Shown piece after piece: positions 49,787 to 58,837 of a stretch of DNA of 64,000 nt. Made by a program: the position numbers and the translations under genes. Source of the DNA: Oscillospiraceae bacterium. Lineage in GTDB: Bacteria; Bacillota; Clostridia; Oscillospirales; Ruminococcaceae. How positions within the stretch are numbered: the first letter of the stretch is position 1; the number at the start of each line of letters is the position of its first letter. The notes under the pieces were generated by a model. The model saw only the letters and a program-made list of their open reading frames with translations. It was not told where the DNA came from and ran no database searches. The stretch spans positions 91,232-155,231 of the forward strand of contig WQXO01000006.1 in NCBI GenBank assembly GCA_009784825.1. The letters run 5' to 3'.

Positions 49787-51070
49787 ATGCAGGGTAAAGT
49801 CGATTTTTCAAAAAAGTATAACGTGTTCCTTTCGTACAGGCGGGACGGTGGGGAGGCTATGGCAATTCTTCTGCGTGACCGATTGACCGAAAAAGGATAC
49901 CGTGTTTTTTTAGATGTCGAAAACCTGAACGCCGGTGACTTCAACGAAAAATTATTTGAGGTTATTGACGGGTGCACAGACTTTGTGTTAGTCTGCTCGG
50001 TTGGTTGCCTTGACCGTTGTATAAACGATGATGACTGGGTGCGTAAGGAAATTCTGCACGCTCAAAAAGCTGAAAAAAATATTGTTCCGATTATGATGAG
50101 GGGGTTCGAGTGGCCCGAGGAATTGCCTGAGGATATTGAGTTCATAAAAACGCAGAACGGCGTTACCGCTGACAACAACGAGTATTTCGAGGCGGTTATT
50201 GACCGGTTGGCTGAGAAGTATCTCCAAAGCAAATCCGAAAAAGTAAAAAGACTGATATTTAAAATAGCCAAAACCGCCGCCTCCGCTGTGGGGTTGCTTG
50301 CTGTTGCTGTTGCGTTAATGGTTGGTGTTGTTACGCTTTTGGGAGGGGGCGAGCAGATTATTCAAAATATATATATGGCGAATGATACTACCCCTGTGTT
50401 GAGTACTTTGCCGAGCGATTCCCTTGAGCCGAGTGAGGACTTGTCTGAACCTGATGACATTGTGACTGAGGAAACCACAACTGAAGAAACCACTACGGAA
50501 GCTACAACCGCCGCTACTACGACGGCGACACACGGGCAGACAGAGTCGTCTGCCCCTACATCGGCTACTACTGCCGCCACAACTGCCGCTACTACGGTAG
50601 CAACTACAGCAGCGACTACTGTTGCCACCACAGCAGCGACTACCGTTGCTACAACTGCAGCGACTACTGCCGCAACCACTGCAGCGACTACTACGGCGGT
50701 TACCGGACCGGTAGTCGAACATACAGTTGTATTCATACATTATGTAGCCCCTGGTGACACTAACTGGGGAGAATTAACACATTTGGAAAAAAAAGTCGCA
50801 CATGATACGGCTGTAGGGGCATTTCCGACGATGTTTGGGCTGGAACTTCAAAGGGTAGGACCAAGGGTTCGCGTCCACCCTACGCATGAGACGTGTTATC
50901 GTACTCCTACTTATAGCACCGTATGGCGTTCTGCCACAACCGGCGACATAGTTGATTCATCTACAAAAATAACCGCCGACGTAATGTTTATTGCAGATTT
51001 TATTCCCAATTGGACCACTGCTGTTCACCCTGAAAAACCCAAAGATTGTGTAGCTGAATGCTCAACATGA
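49787..51070 (+). CDS. transmembrane TIR protein 3
   Basis: A 427-residue third paralogue, starting MQGKVDFSKKYNVFLSYRR behind AAAGGAATT. TIR core NDDDWVRKE, basic stretch VKRLIFKIAK, helix SAVGLLAVAVALMVGVVTLL, then a long Thr/Ala stalk (AATTAATTVATT units) with one GQTESSAPT palindromic insertion. The ectodomain is again Flg_new-like (VAHDTAVGAFPTM, SSTKITADVMFI) but with little identity to those of TIR 1 and 2. It ends CVAECST, and a terminator follows, so the three TIR genes form one block on the same strand. Confidence 0.85.
   Translation: MQGKVDFSKKYNVFLSYRRDGGEAMAILLRDRLTEKGYRVFLDVENLNAGDFNEKLFEVIDGCTDFVLVCSVGCLDRCINDDDWVRKEILHAQKAEKNIVPIMMRGFEWPEELPEDIEFIKTQNGVTADNNEYFEAVIDRLAEKYLQSKSEKVKRLIFKIAKTAASAVGLLAVAVALMVGVVTLLGGGEQIIQNIYMANDTTPVLSTLPSDSLEPSEDLSEPDDIVTEETTTEETTTEATTAATTTATHGQTESSAPTSATTAATTAATTVATTAATTVATTAATTVATTAATTAATTAATTTAVTGPVVEHTVVFIHYVAPGDTNWGELTHLEKKVAHDTAVGAFPTMFGLELQRVGPRVRVHPTHETCYRTPTYSTVWRSATTGDIVDSSTKITADVMFIADFIPNWTTAVHPEKPKDCVAECST
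50534..50559 (+). repeat. palindromic CCCCTAC element, copy n, inside TIR gene 3
   Basis: GGGCAGAC / GTCTGCCC stem then CCTAC; identical to copy m. Confidence 0.85.
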
Positions 51071-51082
51071 ATTAGATTTAAC

Positions 51083-51115
51083 AATCCCTTTGCAATAGCA
51101 GGGGGATTTTTAATT
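51083..51115 (+). terminator. intrinsic terminator after the TIR block
   Basis: AATCCC / GGGGATT stem followed by TTTTAATTTT. Confidence 0.65.
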
Positions 51116-51224
51116 TTAAATATGTTCTAAAGAATTATTAAAGAATTGTTAATTACTCTTTAATACTTTACAACTACATGCTATAATGGATAATATTACC
51201 ACAGCAATTATTAGGAGGTGCAAC

Positions 51225-52100
51225 ATGTTCACGGTTTTATTGAAAAAAGGGGAGCAGAATTCGCAGGCTTTTATGCGATATATCCCAAGAGATTTGCATA
51301 ATATTATCGAAGCCCCCGAAGCCATCGTACTCGGCGTTGCTAACGATAATGACGTTTCTGCCGGTGTCCTTGTTTCAAAGGTTGTCGGCGATTGGGTGGA
51401 AATCCTGTGGCTTTATGTAGATGATGAATTCCGCAATAAAGGCGGCGGAACATTATTATTGAGTGACCTGCTTTCGTGTGTTGATTCTGAATCCGATATA
51501 ACAGGTGTGTTTTCACAATTCCCCGCTCAGGATAATAAGGCACTTGAAAACCTTTTTGCGAAAAACGGCTTTGAGCTTGAGGACGGAGAGAATAACCTGT
51601 ATTCATTAAAAGCCGCTGATTTACATAATAATCGATTTTGGCAAAAAGAACAAGGCGGGAGTGAAAACGCAGACACGCTTGATAATGTTATCGACGTTAA
51701 GCTGAAGGAATTCGAGGTTAAGCTGTCGTTGGCGGGGGTAAGCGTTGCCTTGGATTTCCCGATTAAATGGCGGGAATATGACGGGAAGCTAAGCAGTGTG
51801 TATATAAAAAACAACGAGGTTAGGGGGGTTCTGCTGTTCAAAAAATTGGACAATGAACTACTGCTTTCCTACGCTTATGTGACACCGGAGGAGAAAACCG
51901 CTTTGCCCGCAATGCTTTATAAGTCCGGTAGAATTATTATTGACACTTTGCCTGCCGATACAAGTATATCGCTTGCCGCTATTACCGACGCTTCAGCGAA
52001 GCTAATGGGAAAGCTGTTCGAGAATTCACAGCCGCAGCAAACACGTTGTGCGGTATATCATATTAATCAATCTGAAACAGAGGAAGGGAGCTTGTCATGA
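51225..52100 (+). CDS. tandem GNAT-like acetyltransferase domains
   Basis: A 291-residue protein. The first half is a recognisable GNAT (EILWLYVDDEFRNKGGGTLLLSDLL as strand and acetyl-CoA loop; ALENLFAKNGFEL near its end). The second half has a similar strand order (VRGVLLFKKLDNELLLSYAYV) without a clear CoA loop, so it is probably a degenerate second domain. The start at 51225 has a perfect AGGAGGTG. The stop overlaps the start of the 1554-residue effector-like gene by four bases, suggesting they are made and work together. Confidence 0.75.
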   Translation: MFTVLLKKGEQNSQAFMRYIPRDLHNIIEAPEAIVLGVANDNDVSAGVLVSKVVGDWVEILWLYVDDEFRNKGGGTLLLSDLLSCVDSESDITGVFSQFPAQDNKALENLFAKNGFELEDGENNLYSLKAADLHNNRFWQKEQGGSENADTLDNVIDVKLKEFEVKLSLAGVSVALDFPIKWREYDGKLSSVYIKNNEVRGVLLFKKLDNELLLSYAYVTPEEKTALPAMLYKSGRIIIDTLPADTSISLAAITDASAKLMGKLFENSQPQQTRCAVYHINQSETEEGSLS

Positions 52101-55100
52101 GAATAGAAAATGATGTACAAGGTATTGAAAAAGAGAGATTTGAAGATTTAATGAAAAAAGAGGAGGAGATTAAACAAGAGGAGCTTTCCATATCCTCACA
52201 AATGTTAAAGGATTATTCTAATGATGCTGACGAAAATGAATTAGGATATATTACACGCCTGAACGCATTCGCTTATGAGAAAGCACAGGCTGAGAAAATC
52301 CGCTTGAAGTTAATCGACAAGCAACAAGGACAGGTCGAGAAGCCTCGTGAAATTCAAGAGCCGGACAGTCCTGAGCCGGTGTTTAAGCCCTATGGGAATA
52401 TGTGGCTTTTAAAACGTAAGAAGTTAGATAGCCGCCGTTCAAACAATCTGGCTAACGCAAGAAAAATGGGGATTCCTCAAGCGAGTGCGGAAACCTTGCC
52501 GCTTATGCAGGAGATTAAAGAATATAACAAGGCTAAAGAAAAAGTTCGGTTGACTTCTTATACAGACTGGGGGGAGCGTTCAAGAGAGAGACAGGATATT
52601 AATTTATTCTCCCCTGTCCCTTATCAGTCGGGCAGGGATACGACTATCGACGTTCGGAAGGTTATGGGTCAGATTGATGTAATCCAAGCCACTATAAATG
52701 GGTCCGGATATGACGACGATGAACAAACAGATGTAGAAGCCGCCGCCCGTATAACCGCTTTGAAGGCAATGCAACAGCAGATGAAAACTACCATTAGTGC
52801 GATTTTAGCGGTGGAGGGCGTTAATTTCGACGGTACACATATAACTGCCAAGAATGACGTTAATGTGTTACTCAAGAATAAAGACGAAGCTATAAAAAAA
52901 TATAAAGACATGGTCAAAAATAAGGATAATCTGATTTTTGAAGAATATCAAAAGCACATGCAAGAACCGTTGCAGAAACTAATCCAAGAGAATGAAGAAA
53001 CCTTTAAACCGGAAAATCTCAGCGAAAAGATTAAGAACGCTTTTGACAGCAATCCCGAAAAGTATAACAATAATAAAGCTGTTCTTGATGCTGTGTTTAA
53101 GCAATATTTTGATTTGCTCTCTATGTCCAACAAGTTAAACCTTAAGGTGCATGCTTTTAATTTAAGAACTGCTCCCTCGTCTTATATGAATGAAGATGAT
53201 GATTTATGGGATAGATATGAGAAGAGCCTGTTCCCTGAAAAACTCAAGGACTCAATAGGTAACACTATGAGTTCGCTTGAGAGTATTATGCTGTATTTAC
53301 TGGAAGGCAAGGAAATGTCACGTGATGACCATGTCGTCCTTGAGCATGGCTATGGTTATACCTCGAAGGAACGTATTGAGCAGGTTAATGAGTTATTTGA
53401 AAGCGACAGTCAGGAAATTGAGGCGATTAAGGAACCGATTAAAAAAGAAATGGCACTTACCTTGCTTGAGCGTAAGCAGCTGTTAGCTCCCACTCTCCGT
53501 TATGTCGATAAAGCGGCTCTTAAATGGAAGAAAAAGCACGGTGTAAAAGACGACAAAACTGTTAATTACGGGTTCGATTTCAGGCAATTATTTAACATGA
53601 CTACCGGATATAAAACAAACGAGAATGGTGAGCCGACTGACGATACCGAAGCGGAAAAGATGTTAAAAGACATGGAGTTAATCGATGACTTCTTCTCGGA
53701 TAATCCCGTGGATAGAGTTAAGCATTTGGAGAAAGCCGCCGATGATGTTTTCAGCCTCAAAATCACTGAGGAGATGACCAATCCCGAGTATATTCAAAAG
53801 AACTTTAAGGAGCTGAGGACACTCGCGAAAAGATTCCATGTATTTACCGATGTAGATTATCTCAACCTTTTAAAAGAGCACAGCCCTGAGAGATATGAAA
53901 GAATGCAAAAAGAATCAGATTTGAGGATGAATTTCATGGTTGCCATGACGGTTTATATTCAAGCCTATGGATTGGATGACAATGTTCAGGAAAATGCGAA
54001 TATTGTTAAGAACTTTATCCCGAATAATGCCGCAAGTCTGTCAGAAAAGCAAATTGAGAAGGGTACTAAGGAAAACGAGGAAGACGCTAAGAGAAACAAC
54101 CTTATGCAATTTGGTATGCACGCCGATATGATAAAAATGGCGTTAAAAGAGATTAAAGAGGAAGAATTAAAAAAGAAAGAGGAAAAAGAGAAAAAAGAAA
54201 TAGAAAATGCATTGGAAAAACGGTGGGGAATACTGTTCACCGATTTACTTGATGTGTATCCGCAAATGGTTGCAACCGAAAAAGCCATGTTTGAACAAAT
54301 GTTTGTGGTTAAAAAAGCGAGCAAATGGCAGGCAGACATACTTGAAGAAATTCATACAAAAACCTTTGAAAGACTCGCAGAAGAACCAAACCGAAAATTA
54401 GAATTAGAGAAATTAAGCAAAACGGGCGAAGAGCTTTTAAAACAAGATGCGCTTAAACAACCAAAAGAAGTCAAGAAAGAAGTCCCTAAGAAAGAAGTCA
54501 AGAAAGAAGTTCCTAAGAAAGAAGTCCCCAAGAAAGAAGTCAAGAAAGAAATTAAGAAAGAAGTTAAGCTGACAACCGAAGAAGAAAAAACCAAAATATA
54601 CGAGTATATAATGATTAATACGGAGCAGATGAGTAAGCTCAACAAGCAGGATTCTGAATGGGCTTTAAACGTTGTGTTTGATAATCAAATTTTGTCCGAG
54701 AAGGACTATGAGGATTTGAAAAAAATCCACCAAAACGCAATTGACGGTAACACAAAAGCCGCTGTCAGGAATGCGGTGCATTTAACAGAAGAACAACGCA
54801 CCACTATGTCCGGCTTTGTCAAGCATTTCTCCGGAGGTGCCAACATAGCAGAAGACATTACAAACGCGGACTTAAAAACTCTTTATCTTCAAGCCGTCAA
54901 GACTCGCTTACAGCAAATCAAGGTTTTAAAGAAAGAGTTTGACACCATTGCAAACGAGTATATGTACTACCCTGAGGAAGTTGACCTAACAGTCTTATGG
55001 AACATGGACAAAACAGAAGTTGCAAAAGTCTACAAAAAAATCGAAGTGAATAAAGAAATACGACAAAAGCAAAGAGATGAAGAAAACAGAATAAAAGATT

Positions 55101-56761
55101 TAGAGCTTGTCAAGGGTGAATACCACTCCAAGCTTATCGACAGTAAAACAGGCTTTGTCAGCCGTGAACGCAAACGCTTTTTGGATATTACAACAAAATC
55201 AAAGGAAAACTATGGGTTTAAACCACAGCTCTCAAAGTATATCGGCGAAAAACGTCAATACAAGCTTTGTACGAAGAAAGACAGCGTAAGCTATGCCTTC
55301 ACAGGGAATAATGAAAAGCTTTACGCCGATTATTATGAGGCGGGAGGCGACGGCAACTGCTTGTTTAACGCCATTTGTGCCAAGTTGGACGATTTGAAAC
55401 TCCCCAACCCCGGCCCGGTAGCGTTGCGTCAGATGTGTGCCGCAATCAGCGAGAAAGCAACGATTAGACCTTATGAATGGGCAGAAGATATTGATATTGC
55501 ACTACTCGCAAATATTTTCGGGGTTAACATTGAGGCGTATCACTATTCCGAAGAACAGGACTCCAATAAAATGATGACCTGCACAACCTACGGACGCAGT
55601 TCAGAGCCGCTGAACGGCTCAATCAAGCTGTTAAACCTAAGCCGTACACACTACACTCCCCTGCACGATGAAAACACCCTCAAGGAAAAGCAAAAGAATA
55701 TAACCGCACCCGTCCTTCAAGGAAAAAATGACATTTTCAGCGATTCGTTTTTAAGCAGTGCAAGTTCCCTTATGCGGCAAAACTCTAACGCCGCACCGGT
55801 GGAAAAATTCGAGGATTTAAAAGAACTCGCAAATAATTTTGTTACACAATTGCTGAATGTCGATAAGCCGTCTTTAAAGCAGCAAATCGAATTGGAATTC
55901 TATCTCGCAGTGTTGCAAAGACAAGAAGCGTTCAAAACCTATAAGGAGATATTGAATCTTTACGGTGAAATTGCACTTGCAATGACTATGAAGGACGTGT
56001 ATAGGGTAAAAGAATTTAAAACAGGAATTGATGTAGATACGGTTTATCGCCCCAAAACAGAAAAGTGGTGGGCAGGATTATCAAAAGAGCAGAGAGAAGC
56101 CGCTTATACATACACGCAGGACTCAAGACCGGTAAATATGTATCTGCGTGGTTATGACTACGAAAAAAACCAAAAAGGTGAAGACGCTTGGGTGAAAAGC
56201 GAAAAGTCCGTAATAACAGCTAAGTCCAAAGAAGATATTAAAATAGCCAAGCTTTTAGAGGAGGCAATCAACAAATCGTCCCTCGAAGAAAACACGATAC
56301 TTTACAGAGGTTCGTTTAAGGAAGCTTTTGAAGCGTTTTTAGGAATTAATGAAACAGAACTTCGCGACCTCAGTGTTGAATCAATCGAAAAGCTCAGCAA
56401 GAAGCATTCAGGAAGAATGGTTAAAGACCCGGGCTTCTGCAGTACATCAGCAACAGATGGAGCATTCGCAGATGATTTCAAGGTTAAGTATATCATCGAA
56501 GCACAAAAAGGCAGCAAAGCGATTTACTGTGAGCCGTTCAGTGCTTTCGGTGCAGGTGAAAAGCATTATTCCGGGAAAAATGCTAAAACCGATATATGGG
56601 ACGGTAAATATACGGAAAAGAACAAAAACAAAGAGACTGTGGTTAGTAACGAGGTTGAGATTTTGTTGCAAAAAGGCACTGTTTTCCATGTTAACGAGAT
56701 TAAATATGAAAAAGATAAAATCTGTGTGTATCTTAAAACCGTGCCGACAGGTCAAGTTTGA
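52097..56761 (+). CDS. giant effector-like protein with OTU protease and ADP-ribosyltransferase domains
   Basis: A 1554-residue protein without signal peptide. About 1070 residues of mostly helical, charged sequence include a Lys/Glu repeat of KKEVPKKEV type near residue 800. An OTU-like cysteine protease follows: GGDGNCLFNAI (Asp1085, Cys1088) and RTHYTPLH (His1185). The C-terminal 160 residues are an R-S-E ADP-ribosyltransferase: YRGS (Arg1404), FCSTSAT (Ser1449) and NEVEI (Glu1519, Glu1521). Known OTU enzymes cut ubiquitin and ART exotoxins modify host proteins, so this looks like an effector or polymorphic toxin; the delivery route is not visible. It is coupled to the GNAT gene. Confidence 0.85.
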   Translation: MRIENDVQGIEKERFEDLMKKEEEIKQEELSISSQMLKDYSNDADENELGYITRLNAFAYEKAQAEKIRLKLIDKQQGQVEKPREIQEPDSPEPVFKPYGNMWLLKRKKLDSRRSNNLANARKMGIPQASAETLPLMQEIKEYNKAKEKVRLTSYTDWGERSRERQDINLFSPVPYQSGRDTTIDVRKVMGQIDVIQATINGSGYDDDEQTDVEAAARITALKAMQQQMKTTISAILAVEGVNFDGTHITAKNDVNVLLKNKDEAIKKYKDMVKNKDNLIFEEYQKHMQEPLQKLIQENEETFKPENLSEKIKNAFDSNPEKYNNNKAVLDAVFKQYFDLLSMSNKLNLKVHAFNLRTAPSSYMNEDDDLWDRYEKSLFPEKLKDSIGNTMSSLESIMLYLLEGKEMSRDDHVVLEHGYGYTSKERIEQVNELFESDSQEIEAIKEPIKKEMALTLLERKQLLAPTLRYVDKAALKWKKKHGVKDDKTVNYGFDFRQLFNMTTGYKTNENGEPTDDTEAEKMLKDMELIDDFFSDNPVDRVKHLEKAADDVFSLKITEEMTNPEYIQKNFKELRTLAKRFHVFTDVDYLNLLKEHSPERYERMQKESDLRMNFMVAMTVYIQAYGLDDNVQENANIVKNFIPNNAASLSEKQIEKGTKENEEDAKRNNLMQFGMHADMIKMALKEIKEEELKKKEEKEKKEIENALEKRWGILFTDLLDVYPQMVATEKAMFEQMFVVKKASKWQADILEEIHTKTFERLAEEPNRKLELEKLSKTGEELLKQDALKQPKEVKKEVPKKEVKKEVPKKEVPKKEVKKEIKKEVKLTTEEEKTKIYEYIMINTEQMSKLNKQDSEWALNVVFDNQILSEKDYEDLKKIHQNAIDGNTKAAVRNAVHLTEEQRTTMSGFVKHFSGGANIAEDITNADLKTLYLQAVKTRLQQIKVLKKEFDTIANEYMYYPEEVDLTVLWNMDKTEVAKVYKKIEVNKEIRQKQRDEENRIKDLELVKGEYHSKLIDSKTGFVSRERKRFLDITTKSKENYGFKPQLSKYIGEKRQYKLCTKKDSVSYAFTGNNEKLYADYYEAGGDGNCLFNAICAKLDDLKLPNPGPVALRQMCAAISEKATIRPYEWAEDIDIALLANIFGVNIEAYHYSEEQDSNKMMTCTTYGRSSEPLNGSIKLLNLSRTHYTPLHDENTLKEKQKNITAPVLQGKNDIFSDSFLSSASSLMRQNSNAAPVEKFEDLKELANNFVTQLLNVDKPSLKQQIELEFYLAVLQRQEAFKTYKEILNLYGEIALAMTMKDVYRVKEFKTGIDVDTVYRPKTEKWWAGLSKEQREAAYTYTQDSRPVNMYLRGYDYEKNQKGEDAWVKSEKSVITAKSKEDIKIAKLLEEAINKSSLEENTILYRGSFKEAFEAFLGINETELRDLSVESIEKLSKKHSGRMVKDPGFCSTSATDGAFADDFKVKYIIEAQKGSKAIYCEPFSAFGAGEKHYSGKNAKTDIWDGKYTEKNKNKETVVSNEVEILLQKGTVFHVNEIKYEKDKICVYLKTVPTGQV

Positions 56762-56786
56762 AAAATAAGAAAGGACGAAGCATAAA

Positions 56787-57014
56787 ATGAGCAAAATAGA
56801 TGATGGTTTCGGATTGGGTGCAATCCACTGTGACCCCGAAAAAGTCGCTTGCAGAACCTGCAAAAATGCATTAAAAACAGAACAAGGTTATACTAAGGCA
56901 ACCTGCTCCGCTTATGACGGGGAAAAAACGGGCTTCAAACCTGAAGCGGTTTATTTTGAGAATGCAGACTGTGAGGCTTATGCCGAGGGTGAGGACTTGT
57001 ACGGGAAAACCTAA
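56787..57014 (+). CDS. small Cys-rich protein downstream of the OTU-ART gene
   Basis: A 75-residue acidic protein starting MSKIDDGFGLGAIHCDPEKVACRTCKNAL. Four to five cysteines (CRTC, TCSAY, DCEAY) suggest a zinc-binding fold. AAAGGA precedes the ATG and it follows the giant gene by 25 bases in the same transcript. It could be a chaperone, an immunity factor or an unrelated small protein; no family is recognised. Confidence 0.6.
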   Translation: MSKIDDGFGLGAIHCDPEKVACRTCKNALKTEQGYTKATCSAYDGEKTGFKPEAVYFENADCEAYAEGEDLYGKT

Positions 57015-57024
57015 TAATAAGCAT

Positions 57025-57050
57025 CTGCCCCGATTATATAATCGGGGCAG
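57025..57050. terminator. bidirectional hairpin
   Basis: A perfect palindrome, CTGCCCCGATTAT / ATAATCGGGGCAG, between the convergent Cys-rich and DUF885 genes. Confidence 0.8.
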
Positions 57051-57055
57051 TAGGT

Positions 57056-58837
57056 TTATGAAACTGTGGATATATACTTATCAAGCTCCTGCTTCAAAAT
57101 AAAGAACGGGACAGGCCCTGTGTCTAACACACAGCGGTGGAATTCGATATACGAGAAATCTTCGCCTAATGCGTCCATTGTGTAATCCCTAAGCTCAATT
57201 ATCTCGACATAACCGATGTAATACTTTATTATATCGCCGGGGCTTCCAATAGCATACTCAAACAAGTCTTTTGCCATTTCCGGGCTGTCATACCCGTAGT
57301 CTTTCATGAAACGGCTAAGCTCGTTGAGAGTCCACCCCTCATAGTTCACACCTATGTCTATCCTCGATTGGAACGCCCTGCCCCACTGTGCGTTAAGGTC
57401 GAGGATTTTTGCAATCATTTCCCCTTTAGCGGGATAATTCGCAAATTGGAGTGCAAAGTATTCCGCGTAGGTTGCCCACCCCTCTGTGTAGCCGGGATAG
57501 TAGAAAACCTTTCTTATGGGGTTGATGTCCTTGTCATTAAAATAGGTGTTTTGGTATAAGTGACCGGGGTATCCCTCATGTGCTAATATAGTGAATACCG
57601 AGTGCCCGCCTAATTGGTTGATGTTAATGTACATTACGTTAGATGAAACATCGTCAACCGGCGGCATTAAATAAAAAGCGGGGGACAGGCTTTCTTCAAG
57701 CGACGGATGAACGTAATTCAACACATAATCGACATTTGCACCCTCGGGGAAGTATTCAAGCATTTTTTCTTTCTGCACCTCGATTATTTCAATCGGGTCG
57801 TAGTAACCGTAGTCCACATCGTCTAAATAATCGAGAAGTGAACGGTCAAGTGATATTATCCCAATCATTTCATCAAGCAATAAATCTAACTCTTTGTCGA
57901 TAAGCTTTATCATCTCGTCAATGCTTTTGCTTGAGCCGGTTGTAGACGTTATCCTGTATTCGTAAAACTCCTTGCCTTTTTCATAATGGGCAAGCCCGTT
58001 CGGGTTTGTACCCGTTCCTTTTAAGGCGGTAATCCCCTCAGCTAAATTAATGTAAGCGGGGATAACATGGTTTAAAACATTGTTTTTGTTTTCCTCTTTA
58101 TATGCTGTTTTTTCTTCATCGGGTATGTCGAGTTGGTCAATTCTTGAATCAAACGTGTCGATTAAAAAATTGTTCTCGCCCGTTTCGACGAATTCGTAGC
58201 AGGCTTCAATAACCTCCTGTGCTGTGAAATCTGCCATGAACAGCCCGCGTTCGGATTTTTCCTGCTGGAATATTAAAACCGCCTCATAATATTCATCTAA
58301 CTTTGTCAGAAGTGACAGATAGTCCTTGATGTCCTTTTCACTGTAAAACCTGTATTCCGCAAGCAAAACAGGCATTTGCACGTGAATTCCCGTCGACGGG
58401 TTTAATACGTTATTGTAATAGTATAGCTCCTCGGACATATGCTCGAGGTCGAATTCTATAGAATACATGAAAATATCGTAAATCAATTGCTGTTCTTGGT
58501 TGAGTTTTGAATAGTCAAGGCTTTTTAACAGTTTGTGGGCGGCTTTTATCTCTTTTTCGTATTTATAAAAAGAGTTTATGCCGAATTCGCCGAAGGTCGC
58601 CTCAAACGGCTTTATCCCGAAGGTTTCCGGGTATCTTACCGAGAAGTGAAGCGATATTGTGTCGCTTGTTACATGCTCGATAAACTCCTTTTCAAGGAAT
58701 TCATCGAAAATTTCACCTGCGGTTCTTCGCTTTTCTGAACCCCTTTCATCATCGTCAATGATGATTTCCGGTGGCTTGCAGGCGGCAAAAGCAACGATGA
58801 GTATTATTGACAGTAAAATTGATAACAGTTTTTTCAT
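57056..58837 (-). CDS. DUF885 zinc-metallopeptidase lipoprotein
   Basis: A 593-residue protein with a lipoprotein signal (lipobox AFAAC, Cys20) and a DUF885 domain. The zinc motif HEGYPGHLYQ and the downstream EGWATYAEYFAL provide the metal ligands and the second-shell glutamate. Relatives are about 560-600 residues and behave as carboxypeptidase-type metalloenzymes. It should act at the outer face of the membrane on peptides. The ATG overlaps the preceding lipoprotein stop by four bases. Confidence 0.85.
   Translation of the reverse strand: MKKLLSILLSIILIVAFAACKPPEIIIDDDERGSEKRRTAGEIFDEFLEKEFIEHVTSDTISLHFSVRYPETFGIKPFEATFGEFGINSFYKYEKEIKAAHKLLKSLDYSKLNQEQQLIYDIFMYSIEFDLEHMSEELYYYNNVLNPSTGIHVQMPVLLAEYRFYSEKDIKDYLSLLTKLDEYYEAVLIFQQEKSERGLFMADFTAQEVIEACYEFVETGENNFLIDTFDSRIDQLDIPDEEKTAYKEENKNNVLNHVIPAYINLAEGITALKGTGTNPNGLAHYEKGKEFYEYRITSTTGSSKSIDEMIKLIDKELDLLLDEMIGIISLDRSLLDYLDDVDYGYYDPIEIIEVQKEKMLEYFPEGANVDYVLNYVHPSLEESLSPAFYLMPPVDDVSSNVMYININQLGGHSVFTILAHEGYPGHLYQNTYFNDKDINPIRKVFYYPGYTEGWATYAEYFALQFANYPAKGEMIAKILDLNAQWGRAFQSRIDIGVNYEGWTLNELSRFMKDYGYDSPEMAKDLFEYAIGSPGDIIKYYIGYVEIIELRDYTMDALGEDFSYIEFHRCVLDTGPVPFFILKQELDKYISTVS

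Noticed and set aside
52097..56761. A secretion signal or LXG/WXG100 N-terminus on the OTU-ART protein
   Set aside because: The N-terminus is hydrophilic and charged; no WxG pair, LXG motif or hydrophobic segment is visible, so the delivery route is left open.
51225..57014. Prophage or phage tail origin of the giant gene
   Set aside because: No integrase, capsid, terminase, holin or tail gene is visible on either side, and codon usage and ribosome binding sites look like the neighbours.
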